Assembly (NCBI GenBank): GCA_012270545.1
Contig: JAAXID010000286.1
Location: 1 to 53,395, forward strand
Reading direction: 5' to 3'
DNA from: Anaerolineae bacterium
GTDB taxonomy: Bacteria > Chloroflexota > Anaerolineae > Aggregatilineales > Phototrophicaceae
DNA length: 53,395 nucleotides
Shown: positions 8,519-17,194 of the stretch, piece by piece
How the letters are laid out: every line of letters begins with the position of its first letter
Position numbering within the stretch: the stretch's first letter is position 1
Notes under the pieces: generated by a model
The model's input: only the letters and a program-made list of their open reading frames with translations
The model's database searches: none
What the model was told of the DNA's origin: nothing
Made by a program: the position numbers and the translations under genes

Positions 8519-9796
8519 ATGCCATCGCGAATGTCAAGGGCAGATAGTCCCGCAGATTCTTCGACAGGATTACGCGCGCTGATCCTGTCATTTTATTTAC
8601 CCGCCCTAATGGTCACGCTGGGGCAGGGCTTGCTCGTACCGATATTGCCGCTTTTTGCCGTGGACTTCGACATTAGCTACGGCTTGATCGGTCTGGTGCT
8701 GGCGGGCGAAGGTATCGGCACGCTGATAGCCGATGTTCCAAGCGGCATGATTCAGCGGCGTTTCGGCAACAAGCAGGTCATGATGATGGGACTGCTGGTG
8801 AAATCAGCGTCTGTGCTCCTGCTCTTCTTCGCGTCGACCATCTGGTTCGCGCTCGCGCTGCGTCTGATCGCCGGCTTTGGCCGTTCAATGTATACAATTT
8901 CAGCGCATGTTTACGTAACCGATAATATCGAATTGAGTCAGCGCGGCAAAGCCATATCGATGTTTGGCGGCACGCATCGGCTGGGTGGTTTTATTGGTCC
9001 GGCCATCGGCGGCATCGCAGCCGGCCTGCTTGGGTTGCGCGCCGTATTCATCCTTGTCGGCTTGGTCACGGCTGTCGGGCTGATCCTGGTGCTCTTGTTC
9101 ACGCTCAACAGCAAACGAGAGAAACAGAACGTAAGCGCCAAGGATGGGCAGGAACTGCATATCAGGTCTGTGCTGGCCACAAATTATCGCGTGTTGGCTT
9201 CCGCCGGTACGGCACAGATTTTCGGACAGATGATTCGAGCCGGTCGCACGATCATCATTCCCCTTTTCGCCGCCGAGGTATTGGGCCTCGCCGTCGATCA
9301 AATCGGATTGATCGTTAGCATTTCTGTGGCGGTTGATTTCAGCTTGTTCATCGTCGCTGGTTGGTTGATGGATCGCGTCGGTCGCAAGTTCGCCATCGTG
9401 CCCTGCTTCGGCATACAGGCGCTTGGCATGGCGCTGGTGCCATTCGCCATGAGTTACAGCGGATTGCTTTTCGCGGCGGTCTTGATCGGCATTGGCAACG
9501 GCTTGGGTTCCGGCTCAATGATGACTCTGGGCGCGGATCTATCGCCTTCGCGGTCAAGGGGAGAGTTCCTGGGCGTCTGGCGCTGGATTGGTGATATGGG
9601 GCATACTGGCGCGCCGTTAATCGTCGGCGTGGTAGCCGATATTCTCGTATTGAGCTCAGCCATTTGGGTGATTGCCGGATCGGGCTTAGCCGCCGCCAGC
9701 ATCTTCCTTTTCTTCGTGCCGGAGACCTTGAGACAGAAATCTACCCCGCCCCCAACCCCCTCCCGTAGGTCAGTGTCTACGCGACCCGCGAGCTAG
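8519..9796 (+). CDS. Major facilitator superfamily transporter
   Basis: The 425-residue protein has about 12 hydrophobic segments in two halves, separated by a charged loop near residue 200. The MFS motif A region is recognisable after helix 2 (D-V-P-S-G-M-I-Q-R-R-F-G-N-K), with a matching loop in the second half (G-W-L-M-D-R-V-G-R-K). It is a secondary carrier in the cytoplasmic membrane, of the drug/metabolite efflux type by general look; the substrate is unknown. ATG at 8519 is used; ATG at 8531 would also give a full protein. The last 20 residues are Pro/Ser/Arg-rich, encoded by C-rich sequence. It lies 38 bases after the aminotransferase on the same strand. Confidence 0.85.
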   Translation: MPSRMSRADSPADSSTGLRALILSFYLPALMVTLGQGLLVPILPLFAVDFDISYGLIGLVLAGEGIGTLIADVPSGMIQRRFGNKQVMMMGLLVKSASVLLLFFASTIWFALALRLIAGFGRSMYTISAHVYVTDNIELSQRGKAISMFGGTHRLGGFIGPAIGGIAAGLLGLRAVFILVGLVTAVGLILVLLFTLNSKREKQNVSAKDGQELHIRSVLATNYRVLASAGTAQIFGQMIRAGRTIIIPLFAAEVLGLAVDQIGLIVSISVAVDFSLFIVAGWLMDRVGRKFAIVPCFGIQALGMALVPFAMSYSGLLFAAVLIGIGNGLGSGSMMTLGADLSPSRSRGEFLGVWRWIGDMGHTGAPLIVGVVADILVLSSAIWVIAGSGLAAASIFLFFVPETLRQKSTPPPTPSRRSVSTRPAS

Positions 9797-9822
9797 GGGC
9801 TGAAGCGCTTCAACCCTTGACT

Positions 9823-10806
9823 ATGCTGCGCAAGCTCAACATCCTCACACTCGATTGGCCGCTCAAACAGGAGCGCCTCTTTCCCCGAGTTCAACCGCTT
9901 ATAGTTGAGATCGGCTTCGGCAATGGCGACTTTCTAATACATCTGGCGCAGACGCAGCCCAACAGCAACATCCTCGGTTTCGAGATTTCCAGCCAGGCGA
10001 TGGACAAGGCGGAGGCAAAGATCGAGAAGCTGGGCTTGGATAACGCGCGCGCCATCCATACGCGCGCCGAAACAGCGCTCTCTCACCTGCTTGAACCGGA
10101 GTCGATACGCGAGTTTCACATCAACTACCCCGATCCCTGGTTCAAGAAGAAGCATCGCCGCCGGCGGCTCATCAGTCGTGAAACGGTCGAACTGCTGACG
10201 AGCCGGCTGGTACGAGGCGGTCGCTTGCTGCTGGCGACTGATATCAGCGAATATGCCGAGATGGCGCGCGAAGTCTTATCATCAACCATCGGGCTGGACA
10301 ACGAATATGACTCGGCTTGGGTGACTAGCGTAACAGATCGCTTTCGCACAAAATACGAGCTCAAGGGCTATCGTGAAGGACGCGGCGGGCATTTCTTCAG
10401 CTATCGGCGCAACGAGCAACCCGTCCCCCACCCGCCCATCATCGAGGAACTGGAAATGCCTCATTTATTCTTGCAGTCGCCGCTATCCGCAGCCGACATC
10501 ACAGAGCGCTTTCAAGCCACGCGCCGAAAGATGGGCGAGGTTCATGTCGTCATCCTGCGCGCCTATGTCGACCCCAAGCGAAATGTCGCCGTATTCGAAG
10601 TGGTGGTGGAAGAACCGACCATTGAGCAGCACACGATGATCATGCTCTCGCCGCGCGCTGAAGCCGGAGAGTACATCGTGAAGATGACGAGCTTGGGACA
10701 GTCCCGTCCCACTTATGGCATGCATCGGGCGGTGCAGGCGGTCGGCGAGTGGGTGGCGGGCTTGGATGGGGAGGGAATGGTGCTGGAGCGGAAGCTGCGG
10801 AGGTGA
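9823..10806 (+). CDS. trmB: tRNA (guanine-N7-)-methyltransferase TrmB with C-terminal extension
   Basis: TrmB methylates G46 in the variable loop of tRNAs using S-adenosylmethionine. The core (about 1-205) has the SAM site V-E-I-G-F-G-N-G-D-F and the family hallmark N-Y-P-D-P-W-F-K-K-K-H. It ends with the T-K-Y-E-L-K-G region that closes the active site. The usual length is about 210-240 residues; this one has 327. The extra 110 residues or so form a separate alpha/beta-looking domain, an arrangement I associate with some deep-branching TrmB proteins such as those of Thermotogae. ATG at 9823 is chosen; TTG at 9817 is also in frame. No strong ribosome binding site is visible. The gene is 26 bases after the MFS gene. 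Confidence 0.9.
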   Translation: MLRKLNILTLDWPLKQERLFPRVQPLIVEIGFGNGDFLIHLAQTQPNSNILGFEISSQAMDKAEAKIEKLGLDNARAIHTRAETALSHLLEPESIREFHINYPDPWFKKKHRRRRLISRETVELLTSRLVRGGRLLLATDISEYAEMAREVLSSTIGLDNEYDSAWVTSVTDRFRTKYELKGYREGRGGHFFSYRRNEQPVPHPPIIEELEMPHLFLQSPLSAADITERFQATRRKMGEVHVVILRAYVDPKRNVAVFEVVVEEPTIEQHTMIMLSPRAEAGEYIVKMTSLGQSRPTYGMHRAVQAVGEWVAGLDGEGMVLERKLRR

Positions 10807-10811
10807 CAGCG

Positions 10812-12848
10812 CTACTCATATGTGAAGCTCCACTCCTCGTCTTGCAAGCCACAGTGTTGCGCCAGCCTCCCGCAAAAATAAACGGCATTTTCGGCAGAAA
10901 GATTTTGCTGAATCCACCAACCTCTTGAAGACTGCTTGTGATATTTTTTGGATGCGTACGGCTCTCGTGTAATCCACCACTCGAATTCGCTTAGCGCACG
11001 GTCATGATTTGTTAGCAGTTGCAGTTCGTGCAGGCAATTGACCATTTGAAGTGCCATTTGACGCCAGCTCAACACCGCATATATGTTTTGACGAACGGTT
11101 AACGTCAGCGGCGTCTTGCCTTTGACACCTTCGGAACGCGGCAGCTCGGCGAATGCGGGCCAAGTGTCAACAATAAGATCAACCAAATGGTTCGTACGCG
11201 CCTTGATTGCATCATCGTCCCAAGTCGGATGGCTATTCGTGAAGTATTTTGAATTAAGATGGATCCCATGATTCATCAACTTCTCGCGCTTTGTTGAGAA
11301 CGGCTTATTGGATAGCTTGCTTGCATTCCACTCCTGAGAAACGACCGTCAAATTGCCGATAGTATGCAGATATTCGCGATGTATATCCTGCCAAGTTTCG
11401 CCGAGATGCTCACGCCATTCGTTACTTATTCTCTGCGGCATGATGTGCTCGACTGTACCAGACCCATCGATTTTGCTGTCCCCATCGAAGCTCTTATTTA
11501 GTGTCTCAAGCACGAATACGATCCTCCGGGACTTTCCAGGGCTGTAAATCCTATTCCATATCAATCGCTGTCGAAGTCTGTTATCTGATGGATAGTTGCG
11601 CTCTCCCAAAGCCGCCTTAAGTGTTACCGCGCTTTGTCCATCCTTCAATGTTAATTCCCGCGCCAAAGACGTAAACATCGAATTGTGGTAGTTGGTTGGC
11701 TCACCTGCGAGAAATCGGCGGACGATATAGTTTTCGATCACTCTAAGTACTCCTATGAACTCTGCAACATCAATCTTTTCGTTATCGTACAGGTCATAGA
11801 AATGTATCAGAAGCGGATAGGCAGTCGTGGATTCCAAGATATTAAGCCGCTGAAGCTGGTCGCTGATATTACTATTATGCTCATGCTTAGGACGAAGGAG
11901 CTTATCGTAGAATTCTGCAAAACGATGCAGCTCCTGTATTTCGTGTACAAATCTATCATCGCTTGCTTGGAGTCTTTTCTCCACCCAGTCACGGAAACCG
12001 ACATAAACTTTGTCCTGACGTGGCAAATCGCCTGTGCGCAAAGCGAGATAATGACGCAAGAAAGCTGTCACTTCGGGAATGCGCGCTGTTTCTCTTCGCT
12101 CCGATAGCATATCTTCAATCTGAGACCAGTGGTCGTCGAAGACTTGCTGTTGCCGGGAGGGCGGCAATCGCATGGCGATATAATTGCGCACGAGGTCGGC
12201 TTCTGTGAGCACCTTGCCTTTGTGGTTCAGACTTTCAAAGATCTTGTAGGGTTTGTCCGTCCTATCTAGCTCAATAAATACGATGTACATAGAACTAAGA
12301 ATGCAAGAAAAAAGCCGCTCGGCCTCGATATCAGGTTCGGCTAGTAAACTGCCAAGGTTAGTCATGAAAAAGTCGTACGCTTCTCCAATTCGCGAGCGCA
12401 TACCTTCAGCAGACTTACCCTCTAGAATGCTACGATAAGCCTTCCTATCGTCATATTTCTCCGTCGGCATAATCTTATAGCGGAGTTCACCCTGAGCGTC
12501 GGAGTTGAACAGATATTTGTCGATCTGTTTGGCAACGGACGGGTCTTTCAAAGTCTCTCGTAGTGCGCACAAGAGTAGGGATATCGAAATCAAGCGCTGC
12601 TGGCCATCTACAAGTGTATAGGACTGAAATAGCGTCTTCTTGCTGTCTTCTTCGATAACAACAAGCGAGCCTAAGAAATGCTCGTGACGTGAGTTTTCGC
12701 TTAGGTGGTGAGTCTCGATAACATCATCAAGCAATGTCTGCCATTCTTCCTGCTCCCACGTATATTCTCTCTGAAATATGGGCAGCACATACTGAACATC
12801 ACCGCCACCGAGAAAGACCTTGCTCATCTGCCAATCGTCAGCTTTCAT
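10812..12848 (-). CDS. GmrSD-like DUF262/DUF1524 defence endonuclease, single chain
   Basis: The 678-residue protein joins the two halves of GmrSD-type systems. The N-terminal DUF262 part has F-Q-R-E-Y-T-W (about 24-30) and T-L-V-D-G-Q-Q-R-L (about 80), a ParB-like NTP-binding signature. The C-terminal DUF1524 part has T-V-E-H-I-M-P-Q at about 465 and N-L-T-V-V-S-Q-E-W-N further on, an HNH-type nuclease core. Known members restrict phage DNA with modified bases; this role is inferred. The gene sits alone between trmB and a peptidase pair, on the opposite strand. It reads more AT-rich than its neighbours, which suggests acquisition by transfer. ATG at 12848 has AGGAGAG about ten bases upstream. 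The C-terminal 130 residues are not recognised. Confidence 0.85.
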   Translation of the reverse strand: MKADDWQMSKVFLGGGDVQYVLPIFQREYTWEQEEWQTLLDDVIETHHLSENSRHEHFLGSLVVIEEDSKKTLFQSYTLVDGQQRLISISLLLCALRETLKDPSVAKQIDKYLFNSDAQGELRYKIMPTEKYDDRKAYRSILEGKSAEGMRSRIGEAYDFFMTNLGSLLAEPDIEAERLFSCILSSMYIVFIELDRTDKPYKIFESLNHKGKVLTEADLVRNYIAMRLPPSRQQQVFDDHWSQIEDMLSERRETARIPEVTAFLRHYLALRTGDLPRQDKVYVGFRDWVEKRLQASDDRFVHEIQELHRFAEFYDKLLRPKHEHNSNISDQLQRLNILESTTAYPLLIHFYDLYDNEKIDVAEFIGVLRVIENYIVRRFLAGEPTNYHNSMFTSLARELTLKDGQSAVTLKAALGERNYPSDNRLRQRLIWNRIYSPGKSRRIVFVLETLNKSFDGDSKIDGSGTVEHIMPQRISNEWREHLGETWQDIHREYLHTIGNLTVVSQEWNASKLSNKPFSTKREKLMNHGIHLNSKYFTNSHPTWDDDAIKARTNHLVDLIVDTWPAFAELPRSEGVKGKTPLTLTVRQNIYAVLSWRQMALQMVNCLHELQLLTNHDRALSEFEWWITREPYASKKYHKQSSRGWWIQQNLSAENAVYFCGRLAQHCGLQDEEWSFTYE

Positions 12849-12879
12849 CGCCTATACTCTCTCCTACAAATCCCCTGCA

Positions 12880-12908
12880 AATGTACAATAGATAACTACC
12901 TGCGGCAA
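12880..12908 (-). promoter_or_regulatory. Possible promoter of the GmrSD-like gene
   Basis: On the minus strand, TTGCCG (12908-12903) and TACATT (12885-12880) are exactly 17 bases apart and about 31 bases before the ATG. It is back to back with the promoter at 12941. Confidence 0.4.
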
Positions 12909-12940
12909 GGAAAGCATATATACTTGTGCACAACATCACA

Positions 12941-12949
12941 TGCTATAAT
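12941..12949 (+). promoter_or_regulatory. Extended -10 promoter of the M16 peptidase pair
   Basis: TGCTATAAT (12941-12949) is a perfect extended -10 element 30 bases before the ATG at 12980. No good -35 box is present, as is common for extended -10 promoters. Confidence 0.55.
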
Positions 12950-12979
12950 CCGCGCTCGCGAGACAATACAGGCAATCCC

Positions 12980-14257
12980 ATGCCGACCCTCACCCATCAC
13001 ACCCTCCCCAACGGACTCACCGTCCTCCTGCGCGAAGTCCACAGCGCGCCCGTCATCAGCTGGTGGCTGGCCTACCGCGTGGGCAGCCGCAACGAGCCGA
13101 CCGGCAAGACTGGCATCTCCCATTGGGTCGAGCACATGATGTTCAAGGGCACGGAGCGTTTCCCGGCGGGGGCGCTCGATCGCGAAATCGACCGCGCCGG
13201 CGGCCAGTGGAACGCCTTCACCTCGATGGACGCCACCAAATACTTCGAAACCCTGCCCGCGCACAGAATCGATATCGCCATGCAGGCCGAAGCCGACCGC
13301 ATGACCAACGCGATCTTCGATCCGGACGAGACCGAGTCCGAACGCACCGTCATCATCTCGGAACGGCAAGGGGCGGAAAACCAGCCGACCTTTTGGCTGG
13401 GTGAAGAAGTGCGCGGCGCCGCCTTTCGCGTGCACGGCTACCACCACGAAATCATCGGCGACGAGACTGATCTGCGAACGATGACGCGCGCTGATCTATA
13501 CCGTCACTATCGTCATCATTACCACCCGGCGAACGCGGCGGCAATCGCTGTTGGCGCTTTCGATAGTGGGGACATGCTGGCGAAGATCGAGGGGCTGTAC
13601 GGCGCCATGGAGGCGGGCGCGACGCCCGCGCTCTTTTCGCGACCGGAACCGCTGCAGCAAGGCGAACGCCGCGTCATTGTCGAGCGCCCCGGCAAGACCG
13701 CTTTCTTCGAGCTTTGCCACCGCGTGCCCTCCGCCAACCACGAGGACTGGTTCAAGCTGCGGCTGCTTGACGCGATTCTAAGCGGTTCGAGCGGCGCATC
13801 GGATAACAAGACGAGTCGTCTGTACCAGTCTCTGGTCAAAACCGAGATCGCCGCGGGCATCGGCGCCGGGATGACGCCGACGGTTGATCCCTACCTTTAC
13901 AGCATCATCGTCACCCTGCGCGATGATCGAGCGCCGCAAGAAGCGGAAGCGGTACTCCTCGACGAAATCGCTCGCTTGCAGACCGACGGCGTCAGCGAAG
14001 CCGAATTAAACAAAGCGCGGAAGCAGACGCGCGCCGCCTTCGCCTACAGCACGGAGAGCGTCACCGAGCAAGCCTACTGGCTGGCGCAATCCTTCATCCT
14101 GGGTGATGTGAACTGGTTCGACAAGTTTACCGACCGGCTGATGCGCGTCTCGGCGGAAGACGTGCTGGATGTCGCCAAACGCTATCTCGTGCCGAAGAAT
14201 CGCGTAGTGGGCGTTTTGCAGCCCACCGACCCCGAAGAGGAGACCGCGCTCGCATGA
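12980..14257 (+). CDS. M16 family zinc metallopeptidase, catalytic subunit
   Basis: The 425-residue protein carries the inverted zinc site H-W-V-E-H (residues 48-52) and the third ligand E128 in I-I-S-E-R, 76 residues further on, as in pitrilysin-type M16 enzymes. E51 would be the catalytic base. Two alpha/beta M16 domains fill the length. The family includes mitochondrial processing peptidase and bacterial two-subunit peptidases, which degrade or process short peptides. ATG at 12980 is chosen over GTG at 12926 because the family starts with the short strand L-P-N-G-L-T-V and because the -10 box lies in between. It overlaps the next gene by 4 bases, so the two products are probably made as a pair. 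Confidence 0.9.
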   Translation: MPTLTHHTLPNGLTVLLREVHSAPVISWWLAYRVGSRNEPTGKTGISHWVEHMMFKGTERFPAGALDREIDRAGGQWNAFTSMDATKYFETLPAHRIDIAMQAEADRMTNAIFDPDETESERTVIISERQGAENQPTFWLGEEVRGAAFRVHGYHHEIIGDETDLRTMTRADLYRHYRHHYHPANAAAIAVGAFDSGDMLAKIEGLYGAMEAGATPALFSRPEPLQQGERRVIVERPGKTAFFELCHRVPSANHEDWFKLRLLDAILSGSSGASDNKTSRLYQSLVKTEIAAGIGAGMTPTVDPYLYSIIVTLRDDRAPQEAEAVLLDEIARLQTDGVSEAELNKARKQTRAAFAYSTESVTEQAYWLAQSFILGDVNWFDKFTDRLMRVSAEDVLDVAKRYLVPKNRVVGVLQPTDPEEETALA

Positions 14258-15543
14258 CAAAACCGCAGGCCAGCATCCCTAATTCCAGCAACATCGCGCG
14301 CGCCGAGCTGGACAACGGCATCACGCTGCTGGTATATGAGAATCCGGCTGTACAATCGGTCAATTTGATGGGTTCGCTTCATGCCGGCAGCATCTACGAA
14401 ACCCCGGGGCAGAGCGGCTTGGCGTCGCTGGCTGCCAGCGCCTTGATGACCGGCACAACGAGCCAGGACTTTGACGCCATCCACGGTGCGCTGGAAGACG
14501 TCGGCGCCGATCTGGGCTTTCGCGGTCATATTCACAAGGTCGGCTTCTCTGGCAAAGCACTGGCGGAAGACCTGAGCCCGCTGCTCCAAGTCGCCAGTGA
14601 CGCGTTGCGCAATCCCGTTTTCCCCGTCGAACATGTCAATCGCTTGCGTGGCGAACGCTTGACCTGGCTGCAATACAGCAGCTTCGACACCCGATATCGC
14701 GCGGCGAAAGCCATGCGAGAAGCGCTCTATCCCGATACGCATCCCTATCACTATGGGACCTACGGCGACGAAGAATCCATCGCCGATATCACCGTTGATG
14801 ACCTGAAGCGTTTTCACGTGGCACATTTCGGTCCCCGTGGCCTGATCCTGGTCATAGTTGGCGCGGTCAAGGCATCTGAAGCCATCAGGTTGGCGACTGA
14901 CGCCTTCGGCGATTGGGAGAATCCCGCGCAACCGGCCCCGCGTCAGGCAGCTGAGCCGGAAGCTTGCTCCAGCGATCTGCGTCCGACCGTCTTCGTTCCC
15001 GGCAAGACACAGTCGGATATCAGCATGGGCATCATCGGTCCAGCGCGCAAGGCGAAGGATTATCTGGCGGCGCAGCTGAGCAATAGCATCTTGGGCGAGT
15101 TCGGCATGATGGGACGGATCGGCAAAAGCGTGCGCGAGGAAAAGGGCTTGGCTTACTACGCCTACAGTCGTCTGGGCGGCGGCCATGGACCGGATCCCTG
15201 GACGATAAGCGCCGGCGTCAACCCTGACAATGTGGAATTGGCGATCGCGTCCATCCTGGAAGAGCTCGAGCGACTGGCGGCCGAAGCAGTCACTGACGAA
15301 GATCTGGCCGACAATCAGAGTTACTTCACCGGTCGCATGCCACTGCGGCTCGAGAGCAACGAAGGCATCGCGTCGCACATCCACAGCATGGAAAGCTTCG
15401 ATCTAGGACTGGATTATTTGGCGAATTACCACGACATGATCTACAGCATCACGAAGGACGACCTGCTGCGCGCGGCACAAAACTATCTGCGGCCCGAAGG
15501 CATGGTCGTCGCCGTAGCTGGACCAGATCATTCCGAGTCCTGA
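14254..15543 (+). CDS. M16 family peptidase, non-catalytic partner subunit
   Basis: The 429-residue protein is homologous to its upstream neighbour but lacks the HxxEH zinc motif; that position reads S-G-L-A-S-L-A-A. It keeps the C-terminal R-x-x-x-G-L-A-Y-Y motif (R-E-E-K-G-L-A-Y-Y-A-Y). In heterodimeric M16B enzymes this Arg/Tyr pair sits on the non-catalytic subunit and holds the substrate. This is the standard division of labour in the family. ATG at 14254 overlaps the upstream stop as ATGA, a sign of translational coupling. Location is probably cytoplasmic because no signal peptide is seen. Confidence 0.88.
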   Translation: MTKPQASIPNSSNIARAELDNGITLLVYENPAVQSVNLMGSLHAGSIYETPGQSGLASLAASALMTGTTSQDFDAIHGALEDVGADLGFRGHIHKVGFSGKALAEDLSPLLQVASDALRNPVFPVEHVNRLRGERLTWLQYSSFDTRYRAAKAMREALYPDTHPYHYGTYGDEESIADITVDDLKRFHVAHFGPRGLILVIVGAVKASEAIRLATDAFGDWENPAQPAPRQAAEPEACSSDLRPTVFVPGKTQSDISMGIIGPARKAKDYLAAQLSNSILGEFGMMGRIGKSVREEKGLAYYAYSRLGGGHGPDPWTISAGVNPDNVELAIASILEELERLAAEAVTDEDLADNQSYFTGRMPLRLESNEGIASHIHSMESFDLGLDYLANYHDMIYSITKDDLLRAAQNYLRPEGMVVAVAGPDHSES

Positions 15544-15563
15544 CGCGAGCTCAATACCGCCGG

Positions 15564-15839
15564 ATGACGTCCGACATATCCCTAGAGAAAAAGCTCGAAG
15601 CGCTGACATCCCTGAAAAACATAGGAGACAAATCTGCGCGCAGGCTGCTGCAAGCGGGCATTGAATCGCGCGAGGAAATCGACGCCTTGGGCGCTGTCGA
15701 GGTTTTCAAACGACTGCGTGTACACTATCCAGCCAGCTTGACGATGCTTTGGGCGCTTCAAGGCGCGCTGCTTGACCTGCCCTACTATCAGATTCCGGCG
15801 GATATCAAGTCGACGCTGCTTGATGAGCTTGGCGAATAA
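15564..15839 (+). CDS. TfoX C-terminal-domain protein
   Basis: The 91-residue protein matches the TfoX/Sxy C-terminal domain: L-K-N-I-G-D-K-S-A-R-R-L-L-Q-A-G-I, then L-G-A-V-E-V-F-K-R-L and W-A-L-Q-G-A-L. The domain has a helix-hairpin-helix character. In gamma-proteobacteria it is part of a competence regulator, but stand-alone copies are common and their role is unknown. It follows the peptidase pair by 20 bases on the same strand. ATG at 15564 is used; a ribosome binding site is not obvious. Confidence 0.8.
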   Translation: MTSDISLEKKLEALTSLKNIGDKSARRLLQAGIESREEIDALGAVEVFKRLRVHYPASLTMLWALQGALLDLPYYQIPADIKSTLLDELGE

Positions 15840-15878
15840 TCGCGCAAGTTGTACATGCTATGTACCAGCAACCCGTAT

Positions 15879-15884
15879 TATAAT
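15879..15884 (+). promoter_or_regulatory. Possible -10 box of fabF
   Basis: A perfect TATAAT (15879-15884) lies 60 bases before the fabF ATG. No -35 box at the usual distance is convincing. Confidence 0.35.
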
Positions 15885-15943
15885 CTTGTAAAGCAATCTT
15901 CGAAGCGCTAGGGCGCGTTGCGGCAACAATGGAAACTGGGTAG

Positions 15944-17185
15944 ATGGCGGAAAAACGAATCGTTATCACCGGCATGGGCTTGGTAAGCCCGGTCGGCAAC
16001 ACTGTGGAAGAGTCCTGGTCGAATATCCGCGCCGGCAATTCCGGCATTGACTGGATCACGCTATTCGATGCCGATCTGGTTGAAAACCGCGTCGCCGGCG
16101 AAGTGAAGGACCTTGACCTGGTCGGACGCTTTGGTCGGCGCGAAATGCGGCGGATGGACCGCGCGCAGATGCTGGCATTGGTCGCCGCCGAAGAAGCTTT
16201 GAACGATGCCGGCATCGAAATTACCGATGAGAACAAATACGACGTCGGCGTTGTTGTCGGCTCCGGCATCGGCGGAATCGTGACCGTTGTGCAAGCCCTG
16301 CAAGGCTTTGAAGCGAAGGGGCATCGCGGTGTCAGCCCCGTTATCGTGCCCGCCCTGCTGCACGATGGCATCAGCTCGCGCGTGTCGATGCACTTTGGGC
16401 TAAAGGGTCCCAACTACAATATCACCGCTGCTTGCGCCACCAGCAACAATTCCCTAGGGGACGCCGCCGACCTAATCCGCATGGGACGAGCCAAGGTCAT
16501 GGTCGCCGGCGGCAGCGAAGCCTGCATCATGCCGATGGTCATCAGCGGCTTCAACAACATGAAAGTTCTTACCAACACCGAAGATATCCCGGAGAAAGCT
16601 TCGCGGCCCTTTGACGCCACTCGCGATGGCTTCGTCGCCGCAGAAGGCGCCGCCTTGATGATTCTGGAAGATCTCGACCATGCCCTGGCGCGGGGCGCCA
16701 ATATACATGCCGAACTCACCGGTTATGGACACACATCGGACGCCTTTCATGTGACCGCGCCCAACCCGGATGGCGTGGATGCGGCGGAAGCGATGCGGCG
16801 GGCGCTGCGCGAGGCGAAGATCAGCGCTTGCGAAATCAGCTATATCAACGCGCATGGCACCGGCACCCAACTCAACGACAAGAGCGAAACGCTCGCCATC
16901 AAACAGGCGCTGGCCGAAGAAGCCTACAACATTCCGATCAGCTCGACGAAATCAATGACGGGACATATTCTGGGCGCGACGGCGGCGGCCGAAGCGGTGT
17001 TTTCGGTCAAGGCGCTACAGGACAACTTCATCCCGCCGACGATCAACCTGGAGACGCCCGATCCCGACTGCGATCTGGATTACACGCCAAACAGCGGCGT
17101 GGCGCGAGAAATCGACCACGTGCTCAGCAACTCATTTGGCTTCGGCGGCCACAACACCGCCGTCGTCATTAGCCGCTACAACTAG
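15944..17185 (+). CDS. fabF: 3-oxoacyl-[ACP] synthase II (KAS II)
   Basis: FabF condenses malonyl-ACP with acyl-ACP in the elongation cycle of fatty-acid synthesis. The 413-residue length is normal. The catalytic triad is visible: C164 in N-I-T-A-A-C-A-T-S-N-N, H304 in N-A-H-G-T-G-T-Q and H341 in K-S-M-T-G-H-I-L-G-A-T. The residue after C-A-T is Ser rather than the more common Gly or Ala, a small departure. ATG at 15944 follows GGGTAG. The gene stands alone here; acpP and fabG are not adjacent. Confidence 0.95.
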   Translation: MAEKRIVITGMGLVSPVGNTVEESWSNIRAGNSGIDWITLFDADLVENRVAGEVKDLDLVGRFGRREMRRMDRAQMLALVAAEEALNDAGIEITDENKYDVGVVVGSGIGGIVTVVQALQGFEAKGHRGVSPVIVPALLHDGISSRVSMHFGLKGPNYNITAACATSNNSLGDAADLIRMGRAKVMVAGGSEACIMPMVISGFNNMKVLTNTEDIPEKASRPFDATRDGFVAAEGAALMILEDLDHALARGANIHAELTGYGHTSDAFHVTAPNPDGVDAAEAMRRALREAKISACEISYINAHGTGTQLNDKSETLAIKQALAEEAYNIPISSTKSMTGHILGATAAAEAVFSVKALQDNFIPPTINLETPDPDCDLDYTPNSGVAREIDHVLSNSFGFGGHNTAVVISRYN

Positions 17186-17194
17186 CTGAATAAG

